From assembly GCA_963989385.1 (NCBI GenBank), contig OZ022509.1:77460667-77524666 (forward strand): a DNA stretch of 64,000 nucleotides, given 5' to 3'. The position numbers and the translations under genes were made by a program. Numbering within the stretch: the stretch's first letter is position 1; the number at the start of each line of letters is the position of its first letter. This stretch comes from Ctena decussata. Its lineage: Eukaryota > Mollusca > Bivalvia > Lucinida > Lucinidae. Below the pieces are notes generated by a model. That model worked only from the letters and a program-made list of their open reading frames with translations, searched no databases and was not told the origin of the DNA. Positions 52,954 to 63,470 of this stretch are shown piece by piece.

Positions 52954-53088
52954 ATAAGTAAACTCCTCCTCTGTTTCTATAGCACAGACAGAATATAACG
53001 ACCACAATTACAATGAGAAATATAACGCCGATGATGATTGCGAGCCACCATAGATCTCCACCTGCAGATTGAACAGTTGGTTCCTCGA
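52954..53088 (-). CDS. Nrg: L1CAM/neuroglian-family protein, transmembrane exon
   Basis: 135-nt exon with acceptor CTTTTTCAG (53097-53089) and donor GTAAGTAT (53-bp context intact at 52953-52946). It begins with two bases of a split codon, then gives 44 residues: EEPTVQSAGGDLWW, a hydrophobic membrane span of about 21 residues rich in I/V/L (LAIIIGVIFLIVIVVVIFC), then the juxtamembrane CYRNRGGVYL. RNRGGKY or KRNKGGKY at exactly this place is a hallmark of neuroglian, L1 and neurofascin, so the stop-transfer motif supports the assignment. The Lys of RGGKY is Val here. The exon is phase-compatible with the next. The extracellular exons upstream are not in this window as far as I can see. Confidence 0.85.
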
Positions 53089-53139
53089 CTGAAAAAGATA
53101 AAGAATTGTATGAATATTTTGATAAACATACTAGTTTCA

Positions 53140-53335
53140 GAGTTCCACATAAGGTGAGGTTTTGAGGATAATTCCTTGATAATCATTCTTATTTCTCAAC
53201 TAAAACATACTGTTGTGACTCCTCATTAGACCAGTCTTTCTAATGGTCACAAAATATGTTTAAAACATGTTGTGACCCCTCATTAGAACCGTCTTGACAT
53301 GGAAGGTCACAAAATATAACTTTTCTAATTTCCTT
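53140..53335. mobile_element. foldback element family F5, copy C, degraded
   Basis: The left end AGAGTTCCACATAAGG and two partial cores (TTGTGACTCCTCATTAG; TTGTGACCCCTCATTAGAAC) are present. It starts about 50 bp upstream of the transmembrane-exon acceptor. Confidence 0.6.
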
Positions 53336-53828
53336 ACCCAAATAATCCCAAAAATCTAGATCCATCTTACAAGACAAAGGTCTCGATTTTTGGGACTGTT
53401 TGTGAAGGGAAAAGAACCCTACTCTTATAACTAAAGAAATTCAGAACTCAGGCTGTACAGATGCTGAAGCTCTTGATCGGAAGAAATACACTTATTTGAT
53501 GATAATAAAAAATGTCCAATTCTCATCAAAAGTGCTCCCTAATTTGAACTGCCTCATCTAGCAGTTCAGGATGAAGCCATTCAGACGATGTGCTACGACA
53601 TATTTCTTAATAACAAGTGCTTCATTGCCAAAAATTGCCTTTAGTCCTTCCTTTTAACAATTTGAACATTCCAAAATGTTCATTCATCTGTAAGTAATTC
53701 TTTGACAATCTTTTAAATAAAGAGTGATTTCATGAAAATGATGGCATCTTTTTTGACTATCTTTTTGCATCTTTTCTGAATATCTTGTTCCAAAACATTA
53801 ACTCATTTTTAAAACCTTAAGACAAGAA

Positions 53829-54030
53829 ATGGATTGATGGATGAGTTGCAATTTTATGTCCATTTCAACAGTATTGCAGTCATATAAGGGCATGGAAGGG
53901 TGATACTGAAAGGCTGTGTAAAGTGGAACCCCGTTTACGACTGAGAAGTTTTCATCTCCAGCAGGGTTTGAACACCGGGACTGCTATGTTAGGAGGCCAG
54001 CACTTCACCTACTGAGCTACCAGAGTTCCG
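53829..54030 (-). mobile_element. tRNA-derived SINE, family S2, diverged
   Basis: ATGGATTGATGGATGAGTTG, then AGTCATATAAGGGCATGG, then GTAGCTCAGTAGGTGAAGTG on the minus strand as the tRNA head. Confidence 0.7.
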
Positions 54031-54071
54031 TATATTTAGGGAAGTTAGTGTGTGTGTTTACACAGAACAGT

Positions 54072-54273
54072 GCTCTTGATGAAAGAGAGTATTTGGCGAT
54101 AATAAGGGATAATTTTTGTTAATTCTGCATAAAAACATAGGCTGTGACCCCTCATCTGAACCGTCTTGACGAGACGGTTCAGATGAGGGGTCACAACGTA
54201 TGGTTTCAATGAGAATTAAGAAAAATTATCCTTAAAAAATTATCATCAAATACTCCCTTTTATCTAGAGCTCT
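54072..54273. mobile_element. foldback element family F5, copy D
   Basis: The core CTGTGACCCCTCATCTGAAC..GTCTTGACGAGAC and complement is nearly perfect. The right end is TTTTATCTAGAGCTCT. Confidence 0.8.
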
Positions 54274-54315
54274 GACAGAAGTAGCATTTATCATGGTTAA
54301 CATGTTACCATAGTT

Positions 54316-54492
54316 ATTTGGCTATAAGAAATGGCCGTTTCCTCCCAAACAGATCATAAATATCTTAATCAGTCTGGTGTAATTCTGCATTAAGGTGAAT
54401 TTCCAATCCTGAAAATCTAGATCCATCTTGTAAAACAGAGCTAGAATTTTTGGATCGTCTAGGAAGCAAAAGAATATCTCATAACCGAATAA
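54316..54492. mobile_element. TIR element family F4, copy 2
   Basis: ATTTGGCTATAAGAAATGG on the left and CATAACCGAATAAAT on the right, with GATCCATCTTGTAAAACAGA inside. Confidence 0.6.
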
Positions 54493-54580
54493 ATATGGTA
54501 CGACTAACAATCATCATATGGAAAGACATTCTGTTGTGATTATATTGTATAAGTCATGTTTTCTCGCAATACAGCTACCA

Positions 54581-54791
54581 TAATGACCCTAAATATTCGG
54601 ACAGACAGGTCTGAGCAAACACTGTAGACCCAGATCAAACTGCCCCTAAAGGAGCAGTTTGATCAGGGTCTACAATGTTTGCCATTCACTAAGCATCATT
54701 TGGATGCATTAGCATGTGCAAAATCCACTTTCTAAGACTTCTGGGACAATAATTGTCCAACTTTTGGGTGTCCGAAATTTTAGGGTCATTA
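54581..54791. mobile_element. foldback element family F6, copy 2, opposite orientation
   Basis: TAATGACCCTAAATATTCGG at the left and TTTTAGGGTCATTA at the right. The core is GTAGACCCAGATCAAACTGC / GCAGTTTGATCAGGGTCTAC. Same 211-bp length as copy 1. Confidence 0.85.
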
Positions 54792-54959
54792 CCGTGATAA
54801 AAGATCTGTTCATTATAATCCTGATTATATCCACTTTCCATTGACAGTAGGACTCTCAATGATGCTGATCACTATGAAAGCATATGCCACTGATGTAAGC
54901 CATCTTTAAAAGTTTTATCTAAGCCGCATACTTTTAACTAACTACTATAATGACTCTTT

Positions 54960-55330
54960 TTCAGCATTAAACAGCGATTTGTAGGGCATTACAGCATAGC
55001 TATTTTTCAGCAAATAGCCTCAGCACTAAACAGTTGTTTGTGATGGCATTACAGACTTGCTGTTCTTTTTTTTAATTAAATATGCATCAGCACTTATACA
55101 CAATTGATGAAGATATTAAAGCATGGCTAGTTTTCAGTAAATACTATGCTTCTACAGCACTTTTCAGCTGCTGAGAATATTACAGCATGATAACTTTTTA
55201 GCAATAGTTGTGCTTCAGCACTAACCAGCATTGGTAAAAGCACTGCGGCATGACAATAGTAATTATTGTGCTTCAGCACTAACCAGGAATTTCTAAATGG
55301 ATTTTTACAGCAAGGTCAATTTCCAGCTAA
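54960..55330. repeat. diverged ~60-bp tandem repeat (TGCTTCAGCACTAA units)
   Basis: GCTTCAGCACTAANCAG and ATTACAGCATGNCTNTTTTC recur five to six times with many differences. Confidence 0.6.
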
Positions 55331-55546
55331 AACTTAACTGCACTATGCAAAATTGCAAATAGACAAAGCTGTCAATTATGAAATACCACATTAATGTGTA
55401 CAGATACACATCAATGTTTTCCTAGCATTCTGCATTGGGTAACAACCCTTGTGACTTCCTGTTTGATTCCTAGGACAGCAAAGCCCTTCTGAAATGGTGC
55501 CTACTCTTACAGAAAAGAAATGAAATTAAACTTTTCGAAGTTCATC

Positions 55547-55650
55547 CAGAATTGAAATAAGCTAAAATTCCAGGAAGACCAAGTGGTCACTGCTATAATT
55601 CTTCATGGAGTGCTTGGTGCTTCCTGGAATTTCAGCTTATTTCAATTCTT
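55547..55650. repeat. 104-bp foldback
   Basis: CAGAATTGAAATAAGCTAAA..ATTCCAGGAAG pairs with CTTCCTGGAAT..TTCAGCTTATTTCAATTCTTG. Confidence 0.8.
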
Positions 55651-55676
55651 GACAATCTCTGTTACACTATAGCCAA

Positions 55677-55842
55677 AGTTCCAGATAAATTTTTTCACCT
55701 CTCAATGAAAACATATGCTGTGACCCTCATTAGAACAGTCTTGCCAAGACAGTTCTGTGAAGGGTCACAACAGACCTTTTTAGGGTGAAATAAAGAAAAT
55801 TTTCTCTAAATTTCTGTGTTACTTTTCTTATCTGGAGCTCTG
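55677..55842. mobile_element. foldback element family F5, copy E
   Basis: AAGTTCCAGATAA and TTATCTGGAGCTCTG ends. The core is GTGACCCTCATTAGAAC..GTCTTGCCAAGAC. Confidence 0.75.
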
Positions 55843-55888
55843 TATTGCTCTTCATGTAATGATATTACTCTGTTAACACTATAGTTAC

Positions 55889-57220
55889 AGAGCTTTAGAT
55901 AAGAGGGAGTATTTAGTGATAATTAGGGATAATTTTTGTTAATTCTGCATAAAAACATATATTGTGACCCCTCATCTGAACCGTCCCGACGAGATGGTTC
56001 AGATGAGGGGTCACAACATACGGTTTCAGTGAGAAATAAAAAACAAGAGGCCCATGGGCCACAAAGCTCACCAGATCTCTAGCTCAAAATTGCTATCAAA
56101 ATTACTGTCACATTTGTACAGCCTAATACAAAATATTCAACTACAAAGTCTCAGTCTGAAAGTCTGTTGAATTGATAACAAAATATATAACTATTTTCCA
56201 TATTTTGATTGCAGTAAATGCCATTTTTCAATTTTCCCCATTATAAGTCAATGCAACTCTAAGTTGCCATAGCAACCAAACGAAAGAGCCGATTTTCATC
56301 AAACACAAACTTTCAACACACCCCCCCCCCCCCCCCCCCCCCAGCCTAAGGATACTAAAGATGAAATCTGGGCCTTACTGGCCCAGTGACATCTGAGGAG
56401 ATAATTTTGTAAGTTGTTTTTTTCCATTATTTTTGCATTTTGGTTTTCATGACAACCAGTAAATGGAGCAGTGGGTTCAAAAACAATAAAGCTAATAGAA
56501 GACTTCTTAAAGGAACATTTCTATAAAAGTTATGTCAACATATCTGCAATGGCTAGGCAGTAAATGCCATTATTCAATTTTCCCCATTATAAGTCTATGG
56601 GAACTCTAAGTTGCCATAGCAACCAAACTAAAGGACAGATTTTCATAAAAAACACAAACTTTCAATACCCCAGCCTAAGGATACTACAGATGAAATCTGG
56701 GCCTTGTCGGCACAGTGGTTACAGAGGAGACAATTTTTAAGTATTTTTTCCATTTTTTTTTTTCATTTTGGTTTCCATGGCAACCAATAAAAGGGGCACT
56801 GGGCCAAAAACATACAGCTGATAGAAGACTTCATAAGGAACATTTCCATAAAAGTTTTGTCAACATATCTGCAATGGCCTGGCAGAAAATGTCATTTTTC
56901 AATTTTCCCCATTATAAGTCTATGGGAACTCTAAGTTGCCATAGCAACCAAACTGAAGGGCAGATTTTCATAGAAAACACAAACTTTCAATCCCCCAGCC
57001 CAAGGATGCTACAGATGAAATTTGGGCCCAATCCGCCCAGTGGCTTCAGAGGAGATGTTGTTTAAAAGTGTTGACGGACAGACGACATACGACGACGGAC
57101 GACGACGACGACGACGACGGACACTGCCTATCCTATAAGCTCCCCCGGAGCCTTCGGCTCTGGTGAGCTAAAAAATATTCCTTAATTATCATCAAATTAC
57201 CTCTCTTATCTAGAGCTCTG
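55889..57220. mobile_element. foldback element family F5, copy F, split by a pearl-like insertion
   Basis: The left part (55889-56043) holds AGAGCTTTAGATAAGAGGG and the full hairpin core. The right part (57170-57220) holds TTATCATCAAATTACC and TCTTATCTAGAGCTCT. Aligning with copy D shows that the missing 3' piece continues exactly after the insert. Confidence 0.8.
56044..57173 (+). mobile_element. pearl/Helitron-like element, complete
   Basis: It starts CAAGAGGCCCATGGGCC. Three tandem units of about 325-346 bp follow, marked by CAATTTTCCCCATTATAAGT at 56229, 56575 and 56900. Then come a GAC-rich microsatellite (57066-57120), a hairpin GGAGCCTTCGGCTC at about 57147-57160, and GGTGAGCTAA. Hairpin plus CTAA is the Helitron-type 3' end; a canonical 5' TC is not seen. 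It lies in A-rich target sequence inside element F5-F. A poly-C run (56322-56342) lies in unit one. Confidence 0.7.
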
Positions 57221-57356
57221 AGTTAGATAATAAACAAGTTCTGAATGCTTGTGTATATTTGCTATAATAATTATTACCCCCAGAACCACTGCCTGCACCA
57301 GTACCTTCACCTGTGTGTAAACAAGTACTTTTTCATATATAACTCTATTACTAACT

Positions 57357-57556
57357 CAGAGCTCCAGATAAAAGGGGGTATTGAGGATAATTCAAAGATA
57401 ATTTTTCTTATTTCTCAACGAAAACATATGTTGTGACCCCCCATTAGAACTGTCTCAACGTGACGGTTCTAATGATGAGTCACAAAATATACTTTTGAGG
57501 AGAAATAATGATAATTATCCCTAAATTAACTCTGTTACCCTTCTTGTCTGGAGCAC
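57357..57556. mobile_element. foldback element family F5, copy G
   Basis: CAGAGCTCCAGATAAAAGGG on the left and CTTCTTGTCTGGAGC on the right. It is highly similar to copy A at 47036. Confidence 0.85.
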
Positions 57557-57632
57557 TGCTAACTGCACCACTACGAGGGGATTCTGGACTTATATCTTAT
57601 GAGTGCACCTCCATGCTTTTTCATCATCATCT

Positions 57633-57830
57633 GAGCCGGGACACGTCAAAACCAAATGGCATGGGCACCCAGCTAAGACTCAGATCAGCCTGGGCATCTG
57701 CCCAGTCTCATCAGAGTCTTCCCTGTCGGCATGGAGGTAGTGCAGACCCTTAGCTAGCCTTAAAGCACAGAACAGAAGTGCTGATCAGACTGGCTGGATG
57801 CCCAGGGTGATCTGAGTCCTCGCTGTGGTG
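57633..57830. mobile_element. foldback element family F1, copy e, right end lost
   Basis: The left end GAGCCGGGACACGTCAAAAC and the linker TGGAGGTAGTGCAGACCCTT are present. The right arm stops after CTCGCTGTGGTG. Confidence 0.75.
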
Positions 57831-58042
57831 AACTTATATCTATAAATAGTTCTCCAGATAAACCAAAGTTTTGGAAGTAAGCTTATTTGCTTTCACACAA
57901 TATGTAATGTACCTCTGACCTGTCCAACAACACGTGACTTACAGACACATACAAAAGAATCTGTTATCTATTATGATCAGAATTTAAAATCTAGAGCCCC
58001 AAGCAAGGGCAGCCTTTGTTTATATTTCAGACATAATTTCAA

Positions 58043-58523
58043 TGTTAGAAATAAGGCCCAGACAGCAAATTGCCCGGGGGCAACCTGAAATGAATTTCAA
58101 TTTGTCCGCCAAGATTTCAACTTGTCCCCCTGTATTTCATTGCAATTAAACTGTTTACATGTCATTTTCTTCCGAAGTCACGTAAGTAAACATAGTCCAA
58201 AAATGCTCTCCCTTTCTAAGACAATAAGCATGAGTTCATGAACTTCAGAGATAACTGATCAACAGTTTTGATCACAGCTGCCTAATCATTTCACAGCGCT
58301 ACTCTGACTGGGATTCTTTTTATTTTTCTCCTTCAAAACACTATATTGGTGGGTTTCAAACTTCTCATGCAAAACTTCAAAAAAGACATGATACAAAGTT
58401 AATTTCCAGAATTTTATCTCCCAGAATTTCATGTTGTCCAGGGGGCAACCTTCCAAGACTATCAGCTTGCCCCCAGCAAATTTAACCCGTGCCGGGCAAG
58501 TGGGCAATTGCTTATTTCTAGCA
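58043..58523. mobile_element. ~480-bp TIR element (AGCAAATTGCCCGGGGGCAA)
   Basis: The left TTAGAAATAAGG..AGCAAATTGCCCGGGGGCAA is mirrored by TTGCCCCCAGCAAATTTAAC..GGCAATTGCTTATTTCTAGC. A 73-codon minus-strand frame inside has no recognised domain. Confidence 0.55.
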
Positions 58524-58539
58524 CTGTAATTTTTCTTAT

Positions 58540-58965
58540 AGGTACAAACAAAACATGCTGTGGCTTCTCAGCAGAATCACTTCAGTGAGGTCGTTCTCCT
58601 GAGGAGCCACAACACTTTTTTTTAGGATAAACAAAATAAACTACCTGAAGGAATTGTCAATCTAATTCACTCCCAAACTTTGGTTTGTCTTTTAATAAAC
58701 TATACATGGATTATTTTCATGATTCAACTAATACATCAGAACTAACGTTCTTCACTATGCTACATACCACATTTAATACTAATCATCCAACTTTTAACAG
58801 GGTTCCCATAGAGAACTTTAAAACTCCATGATATTTCTCTAACTTTTGCATTACCAATCACTTTTCCCTGATCACAAGAATGCACCGTTATCCCACCTCT
58901 TTATGCTTGATATAAAAATATTTTTTCTTCCTGCTTGAAAGTGCTAGTAATAATAATTGTCTTTT
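58540..58965. other. no recognised gene; short TGTGGCTTCTCAGCAGAA hairpin at 58558-58612
   Basis: CTGTGGCTTCTCAGCAGA and a CTCCTGAGGAGCCACAACA partner form a foldback. The rest is AT-rich. Confidence 0.4.
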
Positions 58966-58966
58966 T

Positions 58967-59404
58967 ATGATGCCTGAGAACAATTCCACTACACAGGTTG
59001 CAAGATCTGTCTCTGTCACCAAGCATCAGAAAAACACTGAAGAGTTTTCTATCAAAGGCCTGATCAATCTAGATCTCCAAATTCCCCGTTTTTCCCTAAT
59101 TTTTGGCCGAGACACAATTTACTGGACCAATCTCAATTCCAGCTTTACCCCTGAGCCTTGGAAACCCTGCCACATGCAAAATCATTGTCGCAGTAAAACA
59201 ATGTCATGCACGGTGCATGTAGATCAAACAAAATTTCCCCAGACGACTAATAATGTCATGCCTGGCCCAGAGGTTCTAAAACGTCTTGAGTACATTCTCA
59301 AACTCAAAATAAAGCACACTGATTGGCTGCTTCCGAAGCAGCCAATCAGTTTGCTTTATTTTGAGTTTGAGATTATTCTCAAGTCTTATAACCTCGAACC
59401 CTGA
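58967..59404. other. open frame of 145 codons that crosses a hairpin; not assigned
   Basis: The + strand frame shows no recognised family, and its C-terminal third is the foldback at 59285-59382. I do not support it as a gene. Confidence 0.3.
59285..59382. repeat. 98-bp near-perfect hairpin with a one-base loop
   Basis: CTTGAG..CTCAAACTCAAAATAAAGCA..CTGATTGGCTGCTTC and its complement flank C at 59334. Only a few mismatches are present. Confidence 0.9.
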
Positions 59405-59586
59405 GCTACTGTATTTATTTGGTTATAAGAAGGAGGGTTTACCCTTTAAAATAATTCCGAAAAATTCAGAACCACCCATGCTATAGAAAGATGGATCCAG
59501 ACTTTTGAATTTGTTAAAACATTTTATGGCAAAATATGGATCCAGACTTCTGAATTTGTTAAACCATTTTATAGCAAAATATATAT

Positions 59587-59738
59587 GAGCTGCGACAAGA
59601 AAACCAACAAAGTGGTTGTGCGCCCTGCGCCTCTATGTGGACAGCGAAGAGTCTGATCAGACTGGGCGGATGCCCAGGCTGATCTGAGTCTGCGCTGGGT
59701 GCAAAACCACTTTGTTGGTTTTCTCGTGTCGCGGCTCA
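59587..59738. mobile_element. foldback element family F1, copy f, internally deleted
   Basis: GAGCTGCGACAAGAAAACCA and TGGTTTTCTCGTGTCGCGGC ends. The left half of the interior is missing. Confidence 0.8.
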
Positions 59739-60423
59739 TATGACTAAATTACATAATTGTATGGGGTGATTTTGAAGCAGGGAATGCTCCTGTCTTATAG
59801 GTGAAAAAATACAGTGTACTATGCTAAATATAAAAATAAATGTCAGCAAGTGGACGAACAAGTGAATGGAAACTGGACAACCATATAACATCTGCAAGCA
59901 CAATATAACTAGTAAATACTCATACTATAAATTGTCTTTTACCCAGCACCAGAAACTTTGCGAGTCTGTGCGCCAAGAAAGTCATGGAACTGGACACAAT
60001 ACATTTGTGTGACTTTATCATAATTTACGTTTGCCCTACCTAAACAAATTGAATGTGGGACATTTTCTCCTACAAATGCCCAACCTTTTCTTTCTATGAA
60101 TGTGCAACTTTTTTTCTCACATGGCAAGACTTTTCGAGTTTGTCAAACCTCGGATATATTCAGTGTTTCAAAGTTTATTTCCATTCCTTTCGCGGAATAG
60201 ATAAAATGTATTTTATGTATTGGCTCCTGTTAACCATCTAGATACAGAATGTAGGATCTGAACAGGTTGGTTTTGCTTGTTCACTTTAAATGAATAATAA
60301 GCTCAAATTGTTTAAAATTATCTTGAGATGGTCAGCTTAAGTCATCGTATGTTCATCAGTTATCAAAGCATGGTAAACAGTGTTTGCCACGCTCAGCCAA
60401 TTTTTCAATGACATTTTGAACTA

Positions 60424-60950
60424 AAATTCTTGCAACAGAACTTCTGAATTTCTCCAACGAATAATAATTCTTAAGTCATTTAATTCTGTGTTAAAACTGC
60501 CTTAAGGACAAACTGTTATCTTAGTGCTAAAATGTCAGGTCCCCATATGACAATATGCATGTACATATGAGCCGCGACATGACAAAACCAACAATGTGGT
60601 TGTGCTCCCAGCGCAGACTCAGATCAGCCTGGGCATCCGCCCAGTCTGATCAGAGTCTTCGCTGTCCCCATGGAGGTAGCTGAGACCCTTAGCTACCCTT
60701 TAAGCGCTTAGTGAAGAGTCTGACCAGACTAGGTGGATGCCCAGGCTGATCTGAGTTTGCACTGAGCACACAACCACATTGTTGGTTTTCTCGTGTTGCG
60801 GCTCAAATTTCTTGCAACAGAACTTCTGAATTTCTCAAACAAATAATTATTCTTAAGTCATTTAATTCTGTGTTAAAACTGCCTAAAGGACAAACTGTTA
60901 TCTTAGTGCTAAAATGTCAGGTACCCATATGACTATATGCATGAACATAT
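60424..60950. repeat. 145-bp direct repeats flanking F1 copy g
   Basis: 60424-60567 and 60805-60950 are the same sequence with few differences (TTCTTGCAACAGAACTTCTG at the start, CTAAAATGTCAGGT near the end). The foldback element lies exactly between them. Confidence 0.85.
60569..60805. mobile_element. foldback element family F1, copy g, full length
   Basis: GAGCCGCGACATGACAAAAC and GTTTTCTCGTGTTGCGGCTC-type ends, full arms and the linker GGAGGTAGCTGAGACCCTTA. Confidence 0.85.
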
Positions 60951-61005
60951 ATATAAGATACTATTCATTTTTTATTTTGACTAACACACACTGCACAGGG
61001 TATAA

Positions 61006-61313
61006 TCGATTCCGCCAATTTTTGCTTCCTGCAGAGACTGTCCATCATATTTGGCTTCCGCCGAGACTGTCCGCGAACTCTTGCTTCCTGCAGAGACTAC
61101 TGTCCTCGAATAATGGCTTCCTGCCAAGACTGTCCACATGATTCTGCTTCCTGCCGAGCGCCTGGGCAGGAAGCAGAATCACGCGGACAGTCTCTGCAGG
61201 AAGCCATTTATCATGTACAGAAGTCTCGGCAGGAAGCAAGAGTTCGCGGACAGCTCGGCAGAAGCCAAATATGATGTGCAGTATCTGCAGGAAGCGAAAA
61301 TTGGCGGAATCGA
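61006..61313. repeat. 308-bp foldback built of iterated GCTTCCTGCNGAGACTGTCC units
   Basis: The left arm has five units of TGCTTCCTGCAGAGACTGTC type with 8-12-nt spacers. The right arm is its complement (GGCAGGAAGCAGAATC..GGACAGTCTCTGCAGGAAGC). The outer ends TCGATTCCGCCAATTTT / AAAATTGGCGGAATCGA pair exactly. The centre is near 61159. Confidence 0.85.
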
Positions 61314-61375
61314 CTGGCAGACATGTATCTACAGAAGAACTTCATTGGCTCGAACAGGCATGGGACCATGAAAAT

Positions 61376-61510
61376 TAGTTCCAGCCAAGTGTAGTTCTAG
61401 CCATCCAGGTTTTTTTTCCATACAAAGTGACCTCTTAGGACAAGGGAAAGAATTCTAGCCAGGCAGGGTGGACGAGCCATCAGGGTTCGAGCCATTGAAG
61501 TTCTACTGTA
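61376..61510. repeat. short repeat with TTCTAGCCA / GAGCCATCAGGGTTCGAGCC motifs
   Basis: Repeated AGTTCTAGCCA and CGAGCCAT phrases ending in GAAGTTCTACTGTA. It looks like a degraded foldback end. Confidence 0.4.
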
Positions 61511-61965
61511 TAAAGAAATCTATTTTTCAGTCACAATAATGACTCCACAGTATCAAGGTTCTAATGTACAATATACCAAAACAAGAGCGCAAAAAACTAA
61601 CATATAATGAGCTATGTGTTAGCACAAATTGACTTGGTAACTTATTTTGTCAGAATCAGCCTTGAGAAAATACAAATTAAGTTATTTTTGTAACTTTACC
61701 GACAAGATATGCATGGTACTCATACTGCAGGCATTTATTGCAAGAATAAAACAACTACCTACCACGTATACCATGGAAAATGATGCATGCTTTATCATGC
61801 AGTAGATTTAAAAAAATAAGTTTTCAACAAAACATTACATCACATTAGACTTACCATAACAAAGTGGTATTTAAGTTAGTAACGGTTGTTAGTGCAGCAT
61901 CACCATGGTATAGAAAATAGGGTAAAGTAAATAAAAAAATAAATCTTAATGTACTTAAATATTGA
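61510..61965. other. no recognised feature
   Basis: AT-rich. A GGTAAGTC motif on the minus strand near 61853 looks like a splice donor, but no exon with an acceptor could be built. Confidence 0.35.
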
Positions 61966-61969
61966 AGCA

Positions 61970-62527
61970 CCTATAAAATTATTAATTTTCCATTCGGAAA
62001 ACATAAAATAATTAATTTTCCATTTGAGACAAATGCAAAATTATATATTTTAATGGTCCCGAAATTCAAGCAAACAGACAATTATCTTGTGTGTCCCAAT
62101 AATTAAGTGCATGGAAAACAAAATATTTTAGGTGTCCCAATATTTAAGCAAAAGGAAAATTTTCCTATGTGTCCCAGTAGTTAAGCACAGGGAAATTAAT
62201 TATTTTTAGGTGTACCAATATTTAAGCAAATGGAAATTATCTTATATGTTCCAATAATTAAGTAGAGGAAAATTAAATATTTTTAGGTGTCTCAAAATTT
62301 AAGCAAAGGGAAAATGATCCTTATGTGCCCTAATAAAATGCCCAAGGAAAATTAACTATTAATTTTTCTGTGTGCCAATATCTAAGTGATACTGAGCAAA
62401 TGGAAAATTATTTTATAGTGTCCCATTATCATTATTTTAGAACATGAAAAATTAATTGTGTCCCAATATTTAAGAAAATGGAAAATTAGCTTGTTAGTCC
62501 CAATAATTTAGCACATGGAAATTATTT
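61970..62527. repeat. diverged ~53-bp (107-bp dimer) tandem repeat
   Basis: GTGTCCCAATATTTAAGCAA, ATGGAAAATTA and TTTTAGGTGTCCCAATAATT recur about ten times. Confidence 0.75.
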
Positions 62528-62606
62528 GAGCCACGACAGGACAAAAACCAAGAAAGTGCTTGAGTGCCCAGCACAGACTCAGATCAGCCTGGGCACGAGA
62601 AAACCA
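62528..62606. mobile_element. foldback element family F1, copy h, fragment
   Basis: The left arm (GAGCCACGACAGGACAAAAA to CAGATCAGCCTGGGC) is joined directly to GAGAAAACCAAACAAG, where the pearl-like element starts. Confidence 0.65.
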
Positions 62607-63005
62607 AACAAGTCGCCCAAGGGCAACGATCGCTCACCTGCCAGAATTTGTTCAGGTCACATGGCCAAAATGTAAGCTTTGGGCTCAGGTAGGCTAATAC
62701 CAAGGCTGCAATTCTATAGGATTGGATGGTGAGTGTGTAAACTGTTCTACTACGGCCACTTCTATAAAATCACTAAATGACCTTGACCGCTCGTATTCAT
62801 AGAGGTTGAAGTTGACTGAATTTACATATCACAGAGCTCAATAGCAACAGAAAAATGCACTTTTTCAGCTTTTCCCATTCCAAAGCCTAAGGGACCAAAT
62901 TTGACCTTGCCATAAAATAGGTCAAGGTCAACCCCAGTTCATCATTTATATAAACTTTGTATTACTAGAGTCCATGATGCTACATACCAAGTTTCAAGGC
63001 AATCA

Positions 63006-63036
<31 letters not shown>

Positions 63037-63434
63037 GGTTTGTACCATATGTGGGCATGGCGGCCATCTTGGTCATGTGACCTGTATAAAAAATTTATAA
63101 ACTTTTGTTTCTTTATCCCGTTAAGGCTCTGTATGAAATTTGGCTTCAATCAGCCCAGTGATTTCTGAGGAGAAGTCCTTTAAAAATGTTGACGACGGAC
63201 GAAGATGACAATGACCTTGACCTTTAGTATTCATAATAGTTGACGATGACTGGATTTCCATATCGCAGAGCACAACAGCAACAGAAAAATGCACTTTTTC
63301 AGCTTTTCTCATTCAAAAGCCTATAGGACCAAATTTGACCTCTCGGTAAAATAGGCCAAGGTCAACCTAAGGTCATCTTTTATATAAACTTTGTAGTACT
63401 GGAGACCAAGATGCTACATACCAAGTTTCAAGGC

Positions 63435-63470
<36 letters not shown>

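Noticed and set aside
58967..59404. 145-codon open frame as a gene or exon
   Set aside because: It runs through a 98-bp hairpin and matches no family I know.
61006..61313. CRISPR array (repeats with short spacers)
   Set aside because: The spacers are only 8-12 nt, the two halves are mirror images, and the host is an animal. It is a foldback.
61800..61900. upstream exon of the neuroglian-like gene with donor GGTAAGTC near 61853 (minus)
   Set aside because: No acceptor could be placed and the translation has no fibronectin III or Ig features.
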